From Deltaproteobacteria bacterium (lineage in GTDB: Bacteria; Desulfobacterota; Desulfobacteria; Desulfobacterales; Desulfosarcinaceae): 64,000 nt of DNA. Where the stretch lies: assembly GCA_021824175.1 (NCBI GenBank), contig JAKALP010000002.1:236005-300004 (forward strand), in the 5' to 3' direction. The notes under the pieces were generated by a model that made no database searches, was not told the origin of the DNA, and was given only the letters and a program-made list of their open reading frames with translations. Of the stretch, positions 9,223-17,711 are shown in pieces. How positions within the stretch are numbered: the first letter of the stretch is position 1; every line of letters begins with the position of its first letter. The position numbers were made by a program, and so were the translations under genes.

Positions 9223-11328
9223 TTACTCCACCGGGCGCACCGTGATTTTATTGGTATCGATATTGGAAGGTTTCTTCTGCCACAGGGTTTGAATTCTCTT
9301 CTTTTCAGCCTGTAACGATTGCTCGATGTCTTCATCGATGCCGGGCTGGGCCAGGGTGTTTTCCAGCAGGCTCAGGGCCGAGCCCAGGGCCCCTTCGTCA
9401 ATCTTGCGGCGGATGCGCTCCAGCGTGTAGAGCTGGCCCTCGCGACTCTGTTTGGCCCGTTCCGCTTTGTACATCACATTGATGACGCTTTCCTTCTGGC
9501 CGGCATAGTTGGCCTGCAGGTTGACCGGCAGACTTTCGATTCTGGATTTCACGGCAATGGCGCCTTCGATGCACTGCTCATAGCGGCGCTTCTGAAAATC
9601 GCTCTCCACCTGGGCCGTGAGTTTTTGAAGGGTTTGATCAAAAGCCTGGCGTTCATTCTTCTGGATGGCTTTGCTTTTCAAAGCCGCCATCTCTTCCCGC
9701 TGTTCGGACAGGCCCGCGGCTTGGTCTGCGGGCAATTGCGCCAGGCGCTGCAGATAATTGTCGGCGCTTTGAATGGCTGCCGGTAGATTGCTTTTCTGAA
9801 ATTCATTTTGGGCCTTGGCCGCCAGACGATTCAACTCTTCCTGGAACTCTTTCCGGTGCTGCGCCAGTTGATCTTGCTGGGTCTTGGCTTTAGTCATGGC
9901 CTCGGATTTCAGTTGCTTGATTTCGGCCAGTTGGGGGGCAATCTGCTCATGCATCTCGGCCGGGGCTTTTTCCGCCGCACCCAAGGCCGCGTCAGCTTGT
10001 TGCAGGCAGGTTTGTAAGGCATTGCCAGCCGCGCCATCCTTGCAGGCTTGGGCCGCCGCTGTCAATTCCTGGCGCAAGGTGGTGATTTGCCGGTCGCGCA
10101 GGGTGTTCAGCTTTTCAGCGATCACGGTTTGCAATTGCCGCCCCCGCTCGTTGTCCGGGATTTGGCGCAGTACTTCCTTGATGTTGTTTTGCGCGTTGAT
10201 CAGATCATCATGAGATGGGGAAGGGGTTTGGGCGGTCTGCTCGGCGCGGTCCAGGAGCGCGCTGAGATGTGGATCCACCTTTTTTGCGGAGAGCATCGGC
10301 GCCAGGCGCCAGACGCCCACGGCTGCCAACAATCCGAATAGAAGGGCCGCCACAAGCATCCATGGCCGGCGTTTATTTACTTCCACGGTCCTGGGTGCGT
10401 CGACAGCGGGTAGTGGATCAGGGGCCATTTTAATGATGACCGATGAGCTGGGCGCAATGCCCCCGAATTGCCGCAACTCCGCGGCCAGCTCGGCCGCCGA
10501 AGCGTGGCGCTGCGCCGGATCGCGCTGCAAAGTCTTTTTGATGATGCGGATCAGCTCGGGGTGCAGATCGGGTTTGCGCAGATCCGGGGCAATGGGGTCG
10601 TGGGTCAAGCGCTTGGCCATGACCGAGATGGCCGTGTCGCCCTCGAAGGGGTATTGGTGGGTCAGCAAGGCGTAAAGACAAACGCCCAGAGAGTAGATAT
10701 CGGCCCGATGGTCCACTTTGCTGCCGTCCACCTGTTCCGGCGACACATAGTAGGGCGAGCCGATCACCATGCCGGTCTTGGTCTTGTTCAAGGCCTTGTC
10801 GGACTTGGCAATGCCGAAATCGGTGACATAGGGCCGCCCGGTGCGATCGAGCATGATATTGGAAGCTTTCAGATCGCGGTGGATGACGCCGTGCTGGTGG
10901 GAGTAGTCGATGGCATCGGCCACCGTGGCCATGATAGCGCACACCTGGGGCGTGGAAAGCGCATTTTCCGGCTTGAGAAATTTGGACAGGGTCGGGCCGT
11001 CCACAAAAGTCATGGTGAAATAGTGAAGATTTTCTACCCGCTCGGACTTGAAGATGGTGACTATGTTGGGATGGGAAAAGGCGGCGCAGACCTTGGCCTC
11101 CACTTTGAAACGGGCCAGAAAATCCTGATCTTCGGTCAGCTCATCGGAGAGAAATTTCAGGGCCTCGGTGCGGTCGAGGCTTTTATTGATCACCTGGTAC
11201 ACCGTTGCAAAAGCGCCTCGGCCGAGGCGCTTTACAAAGGTGTAACTGTCCATCAAGAGAAGAAAAAGGCGGGCTTCACGCTGGTTCTGGGGTTCAAGCT
11301 GATCAGTGGCGCCGAAATCCGATGTCAT
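9223..11328 (-). CDS. Hanks-type serine/threonine protein kinase with transmembrane helix and coiled-coil C terminus
   Basis: A 701-residue protein. Kinase domain at about 28-290 with glycine loop LGRGAFATVY, the ATP-binding lysine in EALKFL, catalytic loop HRDLKASN, metal-binding DFG in VTDFGIAKS, and the GSPYYVSPEQ and DIYSLG motifs, so it should be active. A proline-rich juxtamembrane stretch leads to one helix (about 325-345, MLVAALLFGLLAAVGVW) and then about 350 residues of Lys/Gln/Glu-rich heptad-like sequence that probably forms periplasmic coiled coils rather than PASTA repeats. No good Shine-Dalgarno precedes the chosen ATG, so the start could be the internal ATG near residue 26. It stands alone, with no phosphatase or FHA partner next to it. 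Its substrates cannot be inferred. Confidence 0.9.
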   Translation of the reverse strand: MTSDFGATDQLEPQNQREARLFLLLMDSYTFVKRLGRGAFATVYQVINKSLDRTEALKFLSDELTEDQDFLARFKVEAKVCAAFSHPNIVTIFKSERVENLHYFTMTFVDGPTLSKFLKPENALSTPQVCAIMATVADAIDYSHQHGVIHRDLKASNIMLDRTGRPYVTDFGIAKSDKALNKTKTGMVIGSPYYVSPEQVDGSKVDHRADIYSLGVCLYALLTHQYPFEGDTAISVMAKRLTHDPIAPDLRKPDLHPELIRIIKKTLQRDPAQRHASAAELAAELRQFGGIAPSSSVIIKMAPDPLPAVDAPRTVEVNKRRPWMLVAALLFGLLAAVGVWRLAPMLSAKKVDPHLSALLDRAEQTAQTPSPSHDDLINAQNNIKEVLRQIPDNERGRQLQTVIAEKLNTLRDRQITTLRQELTAAAQACKDGAAGNALQTCLQQADAALGAAEKAPAEMHEQIAPQLAEIKQLKSEAMTKAKTQQDQLAQHRKEFQEELNRLAAKAQNEFQKSNLPAAIQSADNYLQRLAQLPADQAAGLSEQREEMAALKSKAIQKNERQAFDQTLQKLTAQVESDFQKRRYEQCIEGAIAVKSRIESLPVNLQANYAGQKESVINVMYKAERAKQSREGQLYTLERIRRKIDEGALGSALSLLENTLAQPGIDEDIEQSLQAEKKRIQTLWQKKPSNIDTNKITVRPVE

Positions 11329-11345
11329 GGGTCTGTCCGCTTACG

Positions 11346-11395
11346 AGCCATCTCAAAAAAGCCTTTTGAACCAAAATCCTTTTTTTGAGATGGCT
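11346..11395. terminator. Long AT-flanked inverted repeat, probable terminator of the glycine-zipper gene
   Basis: Perfect 15-bp arms AGCCATCTCAAAAAA (11346-11360) and TTTTTTGAGATGGCT (11381-11395) enclose a second small stem TTTTG/CAAAA. It lies between the stop of the minus-strand gene at 11433 and the kinase start at 11328. Read on the minus strand, an A/T-rich stem is followed by no further T-run, so termination would be weak. It could equally be a small dispersed palindromic element. Confidence 0.55.
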
Positions 11396-11432
11396 GGATG
11401 AAGATCCAAAACCGCATCGCCCGCCCGCCGGT

Positions 11433-12284
11433 CTAATTTACTACCGACGCGCTCTGCAAGGTGCGATGGGCCTGGAGCAATTGGCCCCTTTTGATGCGAA
11501 GTTCAGCGCTGGCCGGCATCACGTTGAAATTGGCGGCCGAGGATTCGAACGCTTTCTTATCCTTACCGTCGGCTTCCACGCCCACGATGAACTTGTAGCT
11601 TTGGGGTTCGTAATCTTTGGTGTCGATCAAGGGCACATTCACCTTGAACGTTCCTCCGCCGTTTTCTATCTGAAACACCTGCAACTGTCCAGGCTTATAG
11701 CTGTCATTGCCCTCGTCCAGGGCCGCCAGCACCACGCCGAAGCCCATGACCACCTTGATGGTATCCTTTTCATTGGGGGTGAGCACCGTGTAAACGGTTT
11801 CAAAGGCGGCCTGCTTGCCTTTGGCCACGGCGTCCGGGGCCGCGGTCACGCTTTCGATTTTCAGCAGAGTGCCCTGTTCGGGTTTATAGGCCATTTTGGC
11901 CACGGCCTGATCCCTGGAGCGCATCTTCTTTGCTTCGATGGTGCCGTAGATATATCCGGCCGTAGCGCCGGCGGCCGCGCCCGCCGCGGCTCCTTTGAGC
12001 ATGTTGGTCTGCATATCTTCTTTTTTGCCCGACACCGCGCCCACGGCCGCGCCCGCCATCATGCCGGTGGCCGCGAACTGGATCACGTTTTTGCCCACCC
12101 GGGACGATTTCTGGATGACCACATGGTCGGAATCGCTTTTGGTGGCTGGCGCCGCAGGTTGGCTCTGTTCCGGCTGGACCGCCTTGGTGAGATCCTTGGT
12201 GGTCGGCAGATTGAACGCCAGCACTGGTGACGCTAACAGCAGGATGCCCAGACACGCCATCTTTAACTTTGGAACGCTACCCAT
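11433..12284 (-). CDS. Exported glycine-zipper protein of unknown function
   Basis: A 283-residue protein starting at the ATG after GAGGAG. It has a clear signal peptide (MGSVPKLKMACLGILLLASPVLAF). Residues about 55-115 hold two Gly/Ala-rich segments (TGMMAGAAVGAVSG and KGAAAGAAAGATAGYIYG) with the small-xxx-small spacing of glycine-zipper membrane hairpins, as in OmpA-linked or Rick_17kDa-like lipoproteins. The C-terminal 150 residues form a beta-rich domain (KIESVTAAPDAVAKGKQAAF, then VYTVLTPNEKD) that resembles an immunoglobulin-like periplasmic domain but was not assigned to a family. It may insert into the outer membrane. It is upstream of the kinase on the same strand, separated by an inverted repeat. 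Confidence 0.6.
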   Translation of the reverse strand: MGSVPKLKMACLGILLLASPVLAFNLPTTKDLTKAVQPEQSQPAAPATKSDSDHVVIQKSSRVGKNVIQFAATGMMAGAAVGAVSGKKEDMQTNMLKGAAAGAAAGATAGYIYGTIEAKKMRSRDQAVAKMAYKPEQGTLLKIESVTAAPDAVAKGKQAAFETVYTVLTPNEKDTIKVVMGFGVVLAALDEGNDSYKPGQLQVFQIENGGGTFKVNVPLIDTKDYEPQSYKFIVGVEADGKDKKAFESSAANFNVMPASAELRIKRGQLLQAHRTLQSASVVN

Positions 12285-12299
12285 TTTACATCTCCTCAT

Positions 12300-12692
12300 T
12301 GCCTATGGTTATTGGAAGACCGGACCCATTGTCCGGGAAACCTCGTGCTGTGTTCGAATAGGGCCATAGTGACGCCGACCCCGATTCAATGACTCTCTCA
12401 GGCAGATAATGACTGTAAGGATCAATCCTTTTGCGACGGTAAATATCATGTAAAGTTCAAACATCAAGGGGTGTTATTCCAAATTTCTTGGAATAGGGCG
12501 CCATTTAGCATCAAGGGTGCGGGAAAGTCAATCGGTGACCAAGCCATCTTGCCTCTGGCGTTGACCCCCGGGTCGTTTCCGTTTATGGTTTCATCGAAGA
12601 TGAATCGGCTTTCATGTCCGGTCCGACGGCTGGATAAATTCCCGAAGACTTCTAGTTATACTCAATGGAAGAAGAGAGGAGTGCGGTTGACC
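12300..12692. other. Divergent intergenic region with two small hairpins
   Basis: About 390 nt between divergent genes. Two inverted repeats are visible: CCGGAC/GTCCGG at 12320-12336 and TATTCCAA/TTGGAATA at 12475-12495. The second has the size of a dimeric-regulator operator. An open frame runs back from 12693 to 12471 but has no coding character and no ribosome-binding site, so it was left out of the SMP-30 gene. No promoter could be fixed by eye. Confidence 0.4.
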
Positions 12693-13559
12693 ATGAATGT
12701 TTCGGAAGTCAAAACCATGGGCCATGGTTTGATCCGGCCCGAAGGGGTCATGGCGCTGGACGATGGCAGCCTTTATACGGCCGATGCCCGCGGGCAGTGC
12801 GCCCACATTCACCCGTACGGCCGCACGGAGTATTTCGGCGATCTGGGTGGCGCGCCCAATGGGGTCTGCCTCGACACCACGGGCCGCTGTATTGTGGCCA
12901 ATATTGGCAACGGCCAGGTGCAGGCCGTGACGCGCGACGGCCGGCACGAAGTACTTCTGACGCATGCCGATGGCCGGCGCATGCGGGCCCCCAACTTTCC
13001 ATTCGTTGACTCCCAGGACCGCCTGTGGGTGTCCAACTCCACTGAAATCGATGATATCGACTCCGTCCTGCGCCAGCCCCGGCCCGATGGCAGCGTGGTG
13101 CTGATCGCCGGCGGCCGGGCGCGCATCGTGGCTGACGGCATTTACTTCGCCAACGGCCTCACTCTGGACCAGGAAGAAAAGTATCTCTACGTGGCCCAGA
13201 CCATGCGGCGCAATATCTTGCGATACCGGATTCTGGACGACGGCGCCCTGGGGCCGACCGAGGTGTTCGGTCCCGATCCCCTGGCCCACCTGGGATACCC
13301 GGACGGCATTGCCTTTGACGAAGCCGGCAATCTCTGGGTCACTTTTCCAGCCTGGAATGTCATCGGGTATCTGACACCGATCGGGCAGCTGGTAGTGGTT
13401 TTGGACGATTCCCGGCGTCAAGTACTTCAGCGCCCCTCCAATATCTGTTTCGGCGGGCCGGAGCGCAAAACCGCCTACATCGGCAGCCTGGACGGCACCA
13501 CCATTCCGTACTTTTCCGTGCCCCACCCCGGCATGCGGCTGGTGCATCATAAGAAGTAA
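12693..13559 (+). CDS. SMP-30/gluconolactonase/LRE-like six-bladed beta-propeller protein
   Basis: A 288-residue protein with repeated propeller strands and the family's hallmark segments: RPEGVMALDDGSLYTADARG, GAPNGVCLDTTGR, FANGLTLDQEEKYLYVAQT, and GYPDGIAFDEAGNLWVTF, which carry the Glu, Asn and Asp metal ligands of SMP-30-like lactonases. There is no signal peptide, so it is probably cytoplasmic. Start chosen at ATG 12693 with GAGAGGAG at 12674-12681; an upstream in-frame extension lacks homology. Members hydrolyse sugar lactones or other esters; the substrate here is unknown. The gene stops one base before the open frame of a Cache-domain remnant, which suggests a rearrangement junction at its 3' end. 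Confidence 0.82.
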   Translation: MNVSEVKTMGHGLIRPEGVMALDDGSLYTADARGQCAHIHPYGRTEYFGDLGGAPNGVCLDTTGRCIVANIGNGQVQAVTRDGRHEVLLTHADGRRMRAPNFPFVDSQDRLWVSNSTEIDDIDSVLRQPRPDGSVVLIAGGRARIVADGIYFANGLTLDQEEKYLYVAQTMRRNILRYRILDDGALGPTEVFGPDPLAHLGYPDGIAFDEAGNLWVTFPAWNVIGYLTPIGQLVVVLDDSRRQVLQRPSNICFGGPERKTAYIGSLDGTTIPYFSVPHPGMRLVHHKK

Positions 13560-13560
13560 T

Positions 13561-13716
13561 TTCAAGGAGTTTATCAAGTTGGCCAACGATGAAGGCCAAG
13601 GCTGGGTGGATTATAAGTTTCCCAAGCCCGGTCAGGAGAAGCCGGTGGCCAAAACCTCCTATATCCAGCGCGTGGAAGGAACTCAATATTTGGTTGGCGC
13701 GGGCGTCTATAAATAA
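13561..13716 (+). pseudogene. Remnant of a single Cache sensor domain (C-terminal end only)
   Basis: Read in frame from 13561, the DNA encodes 51 residues and a TAA: it begins FKEFIKLANDEGQGWVDYKF and ends QYLVGAGVYK. The GxGWVDYxFPxP core, the Lys-x-SYxxRV segment and the final GAGVY are the C-terminal signature of sCache (Cache_2) ligand-binding domains found in chemoreceptors and sensor kinases. No upstream Cache sequence exists; the frame runs backward into the end of the SMP-30 gene in another phase. AAGGAG followed by TTG at 13579 could make a 45-residue peptide, but a decayed gene fragment is the simpler reading. Confidence 0.7.
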
Positions 13717-13904
13717 TCCCATCCTGCCGATTGGTCTGTTGTTGACTCCAGTGGATAAATGAACGCCGGCCTGGCCTCGGCTGCTATAAAAGCGAAACTC
13801 GCCCTATGGACTAGAGCGGGTTTGGCTTGCCTTTCCCGAATTATCTTTTGCTTCTATTCTTGGCCTTTGTGCGCCCCTGCCAGAAGTAACTTCTGCGGAT
13901 GACT

Positions 13905-16900
13905 TCAGGCTGGCCGCTGAATGAACTTGATTTTCTCCAAATGCGCCAAATAGCGTTGAAATAGATCTTTATCTATCACTGGCATGGTCTGGCGATAGTC
14001 GGGAATGGCTTGAAGTGTATTGGCAAAGGAGAATTCGGGCAGTAGGTTGCCATTCATGGAAGTAATTTCTTGTCGGATCACAGGTACATAGGGCGTCAAG
14101 TCGCCATGGCCGTTGGCTTGGGCGGCGAGCAATTCCAACCATTGGGCGCATGGCAACACCGGAAAGTCATACCCGCCCGAAATACAATATTCGATCAGCC
14201 GGCGCACGGGAACAACCCTGGGGTGAACAATATGATAGTTCCGGCCTTGGGCCAGGGGTGTCAAGGCAATGCTCACAATCGCGTCGGCGGCGGCATCCAC
14301 CGGCACGCCGTTAATTTGGAAATCCAAATCCGGAAAGGCGCGTACTTTGGTAAAGGTCCTGATCATCACATTGACCAAATCTTCGAGGTTGGCGCAACCG
14401 TTGGTGCGGTCGCCCAGGACGGAGGAGGGCCTGAAGATCGATATGGGCAGTCCGGCTTTTCTAGCCGACGCCACGATTTTCTCCGCGACCCATTTGCTTT
14501 GGGAGTAACCGAAGAAAAGCTTATCCGGGTCGCCCAGTTCATCCTCTTCTTGGATGGTCTTGCCGCCGACAAAACCGTTTTGCTCAAAAACTCCCATAGT
14601 GGAGATATAAAAGAGCGGCTTGATCTTCCGATGAGCGGCTAAATTCAATATCTCCTTGGTGCCTTCCACATTGGGCTTTTTTAGAAATGGGTAGGGATAA
14701 GCAAAATTGACCACGCTGCCACAATGGTAAATCGCATTCATCTGTTGTGAGAGAGATTCAAATGTTCCGGCATCCATTCCCAGGCGAGGCTGACTCAAGT
14801 CGCCCAGAACAGGGGTTATTCTGTGCACAAAGTCTTCTCGCCAGAGGGCCAGTTGCTTCAGATTGGCTTGAATGCGTTGAGCGCCCATGAAAGCAGATTG
14901 GGCCCGAACCAGACAGTAGATTGCCGCACTGGACTTTTCCAGCAGTCGCGCTAGGATATAGGCTCCCAGAAAGCCGGTGGCGCCGGTAAGAAAGATCCTT
15001 TCGGGTTGGTGGAAAAGAGCCCGGTCCATAGGCGCGCGGTCCATCTCAAGATCGAGCCGAAAAGCAATTTCGGAGGCGAAATCGATCGGGGCCTTTGCGC
15101 GTCTGGAATCACTTTGGTTACGGTGGCGCTCAATCAATTCAGCCAGTCGCGCGACCGTAAGATTCTCATAGATGCTTTGAATAGTTAGATCCAGGTTGAA
15201 GCCGGCATTGAGGTCGATTAACAACCGGGTGGCTGAAATGGAATCGCCGCCCAAATCCAGAAAGCTGGTGTGAATGCTAATCTGATCCAGGTTCAAGATC
15301 GACCGCCATACCTGCGCAATCCGAGCTTCCAAGGCCGTGGTTGGGGCAACGTATGGCTCGTTGCAAACGGCTGTGGCCGGCGCTGGAAAAGCACGGCGAT
15401 CGATTTTACCGCCCAGGGTCACGGGAAATTGGTCCATGACGACAAAGTCCGAGGGGATCATATGCTCCGGCAGCAGGTGTTTTAAGCTCTTTTTGAGTTC
15501 GGCGAGGTGGAAGGGGCGTGGTTCCCTTGCGGGAATAATATAGGCAACGATCTTTTTCTCTCCGGCTTTGTCCTCGCGCAGCAGGGCCGTGCATGCCTTG
15601 ATCTCATCATTTTGAGTCACGACGCGCTCGATCTCTTCCAGTTCGATGCGGTGCCCCCGGATTTTAACCTGATTATCGATGCGGCCCACGAATGCGATCT
15701 CGCCATTGGGAAGAAAGCGCGCCAGGTCACCGGTATTATAGATTTTGGCGGAGACTTCGGGATCGAAGGGGTTGGGGATAAACCGTTCGGAAGTCAATTC
15801 CGGACGGCCATGATAGCCTTGAGCCAGGCCATGCCCGCCGATGTAGAGTTCGCCCGCGGCGCCAATGGGCATGGGATTGAGGTGTTCGTCCAGGATGTAG
15901 ATTTGAGTATTGGCCATGGGCCGGCCGATGGTGACTTGTTGATCGAATTCCAGCCGTTTAATGGTGGCGCAAACCGTGGCTTCGGCCGGTCCGTAACCGT
16001 TGAAGGCCGCCTGGCTCCATTGAACCAGGGTTTGGGCCAAATTGTACGGTAGAGCCTCGCCGCCGTTGAGCAACGTTATGCCGGGATCACCTGGCCAGCC
16101 GGCGTGTTCCAGCATGCGCCAGGTCGGAGTGGCCGCGATCAGCAAGGCGAGGTGTTTGGTTTCGAGAAATTTCTTCAAGCGCACGCCGTCGTTGGAGATC
16201 TCCCGTGGGGCCAATACCAAGGTGGCTCCTTTGACCAATGGGTAGAATATCTCCAGAACCGAGGCATCGTAGTTCAAGGAGGCGATGGTGATGGCGCGAG
16301 CGCCGGGTTGAAGCTGCAAATGCTCATCAATACCAAGAAGCAAATTGACCAACCCGGCGTGGCGCACCTTGACGCCCTTGGGCCTTCCGGTGGTCCCGGA
16401 AGTATAAATCATGTAGGCCAGGTCATGGTCGTTTGAGCCCCTGTCCGGGGATGGCGCTCCTACGGCAGCCGGGGCGTTTGCGATTATATTCGCCGCGGGC
16501 ATGGGTTTATCCACGCAAATGATGGTCGCACCGGTATCGGGAAGCCGGTTGAGAAGCTCCCATCGGGTGAAAAGAATCTTGGCCTGAGCATCGGTCAGCA
16601 TATACTTCAGGCGCTCCTGGGGATAGGAGAGATCCAAGGCCACATAGGCGCTGCCGGCCTTCAAGACGGCCAACATTGCGATGATCAACTCGAAAGATTT
16701 TTCCAGACCCAAACCGATCACATCACCGGCCCCAAGCCCATGTTTTTGAAGATAACTGGCCCACTGATCGGACCGAAGATCCAGCTCGCCGTAACTCATA
16801 TGCCGTCCGTCCAGCTCCAGAGCTATCGCCTCTGGCCGCGCCTGGGCTTGCCGGCGGAAGAGCTCAGGCACGCCAAGATGAGCTGGATGGGTTTTACGGG

Positions 16901-17711
16901 TGGCATTCCATTCAAAAAGTATTTGACGGCATTCGGCGGGTTCCATGAGCGATAGACGGAAAATATCCTGGTCGGGATTCTCACCAATGCTTCGCAGCAG
17001 TTGGATCAAGTGACGGACCAGCCGGCGCGCGGTGTCGTCCGTTAAAGGCGGGGATGCAAATTGGATGCGCCCTTTAAAGCCGTCGGAGGCCACTTCTTCC
17101 ACCAGCAAACTGAGCGGCCCGAGGTGGGGCCGCAGATCACTCAGATGCATGGGAAACCAGTTGAGGCGCGCATCCGCACCGGTCTTGGGTCCGGCGCCGC
17201 GATAGGCAAATAGAGCATCATAGCGTGTCGGCTGGCCCGGATGGCCCGGGGGATACAGCGCCGCGGCAATTTCTTCGGAGGGTAGATCCAAATGGGCATG
17301 GGCTTCAGATACCGATTGTTTAACCGCCAGAAGCAATTCCCGGAAGGATAAGGGAGGGGAGAAGAGGGTTCGGATGATGGGGATCTTCGGCAGACCATGA
17401 TGAGGGCTGTCGGTGGCGATGGACAAAGCCGTGGCCACCGGGATGTCGTTGCCGCCACCATAGCGCATGAGAAGCAATTGGAAGGCGGCTAATAGGATTT
17501 CCGCGGCGGCTGCCTTTTCGGCGGCTGCCAAGCGTCCTATGCCGGCCATAAGTTCTTCCGGCAACGTGAACTCAATGGCGCCCGCCTCCGTGGCCGGCGC
17601 CAGGCCGCGGATCTGATGGGCAAGCGCCAATCGGCTGGGCGCGCCTTGGAGTTGCCGCTGCCAGTAATCGGTTTGGCGCCGCAAAACCATGGCCTGCTTG
17701 GGCAACGGCAA
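13905..17711 (-). other. Lys2-like half of the megasynthase: (half C)-A-PCP-R2
   Basis: Sub-region of the megasynthase, residues about 1755-3022. It begins with only the C-terminal lobe of a condensation domain (TDYWQRQLQGAPSRLAL and on), followed by adenylation, carrier and reductase domains. Fungal alpha-aminoadipate reductase Lys2 has exactly this order, with a condensation-like N-terminal stretch that helps adenylation rather than condensing. Aligning the A domain with GrsA by eye gives the pocket residues D-A-L-A-L-G-G-V-C-K; the leading Asp is the ligand for an alpha-amino group, so an amino acid with a mid-sized side chain is likely. R2 should release it as an amino aldehyde or alcohol. 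Confidence 0.7.

Noticed and set aside
9124-9315. 63-residue ORF made of repeated residues across the octamer array
   Set aside because: It is simply the translation of the tandem repeat, without ribosome-binding site, running into the end of the kinase gene on the other strand.
12471-12692. N-terminal extension of the SMP-30 protein
   Set aside because: No homology, no ribosome-binding site at the upstream start and different composition; the ATG at 12693 has GAGAGGAG.
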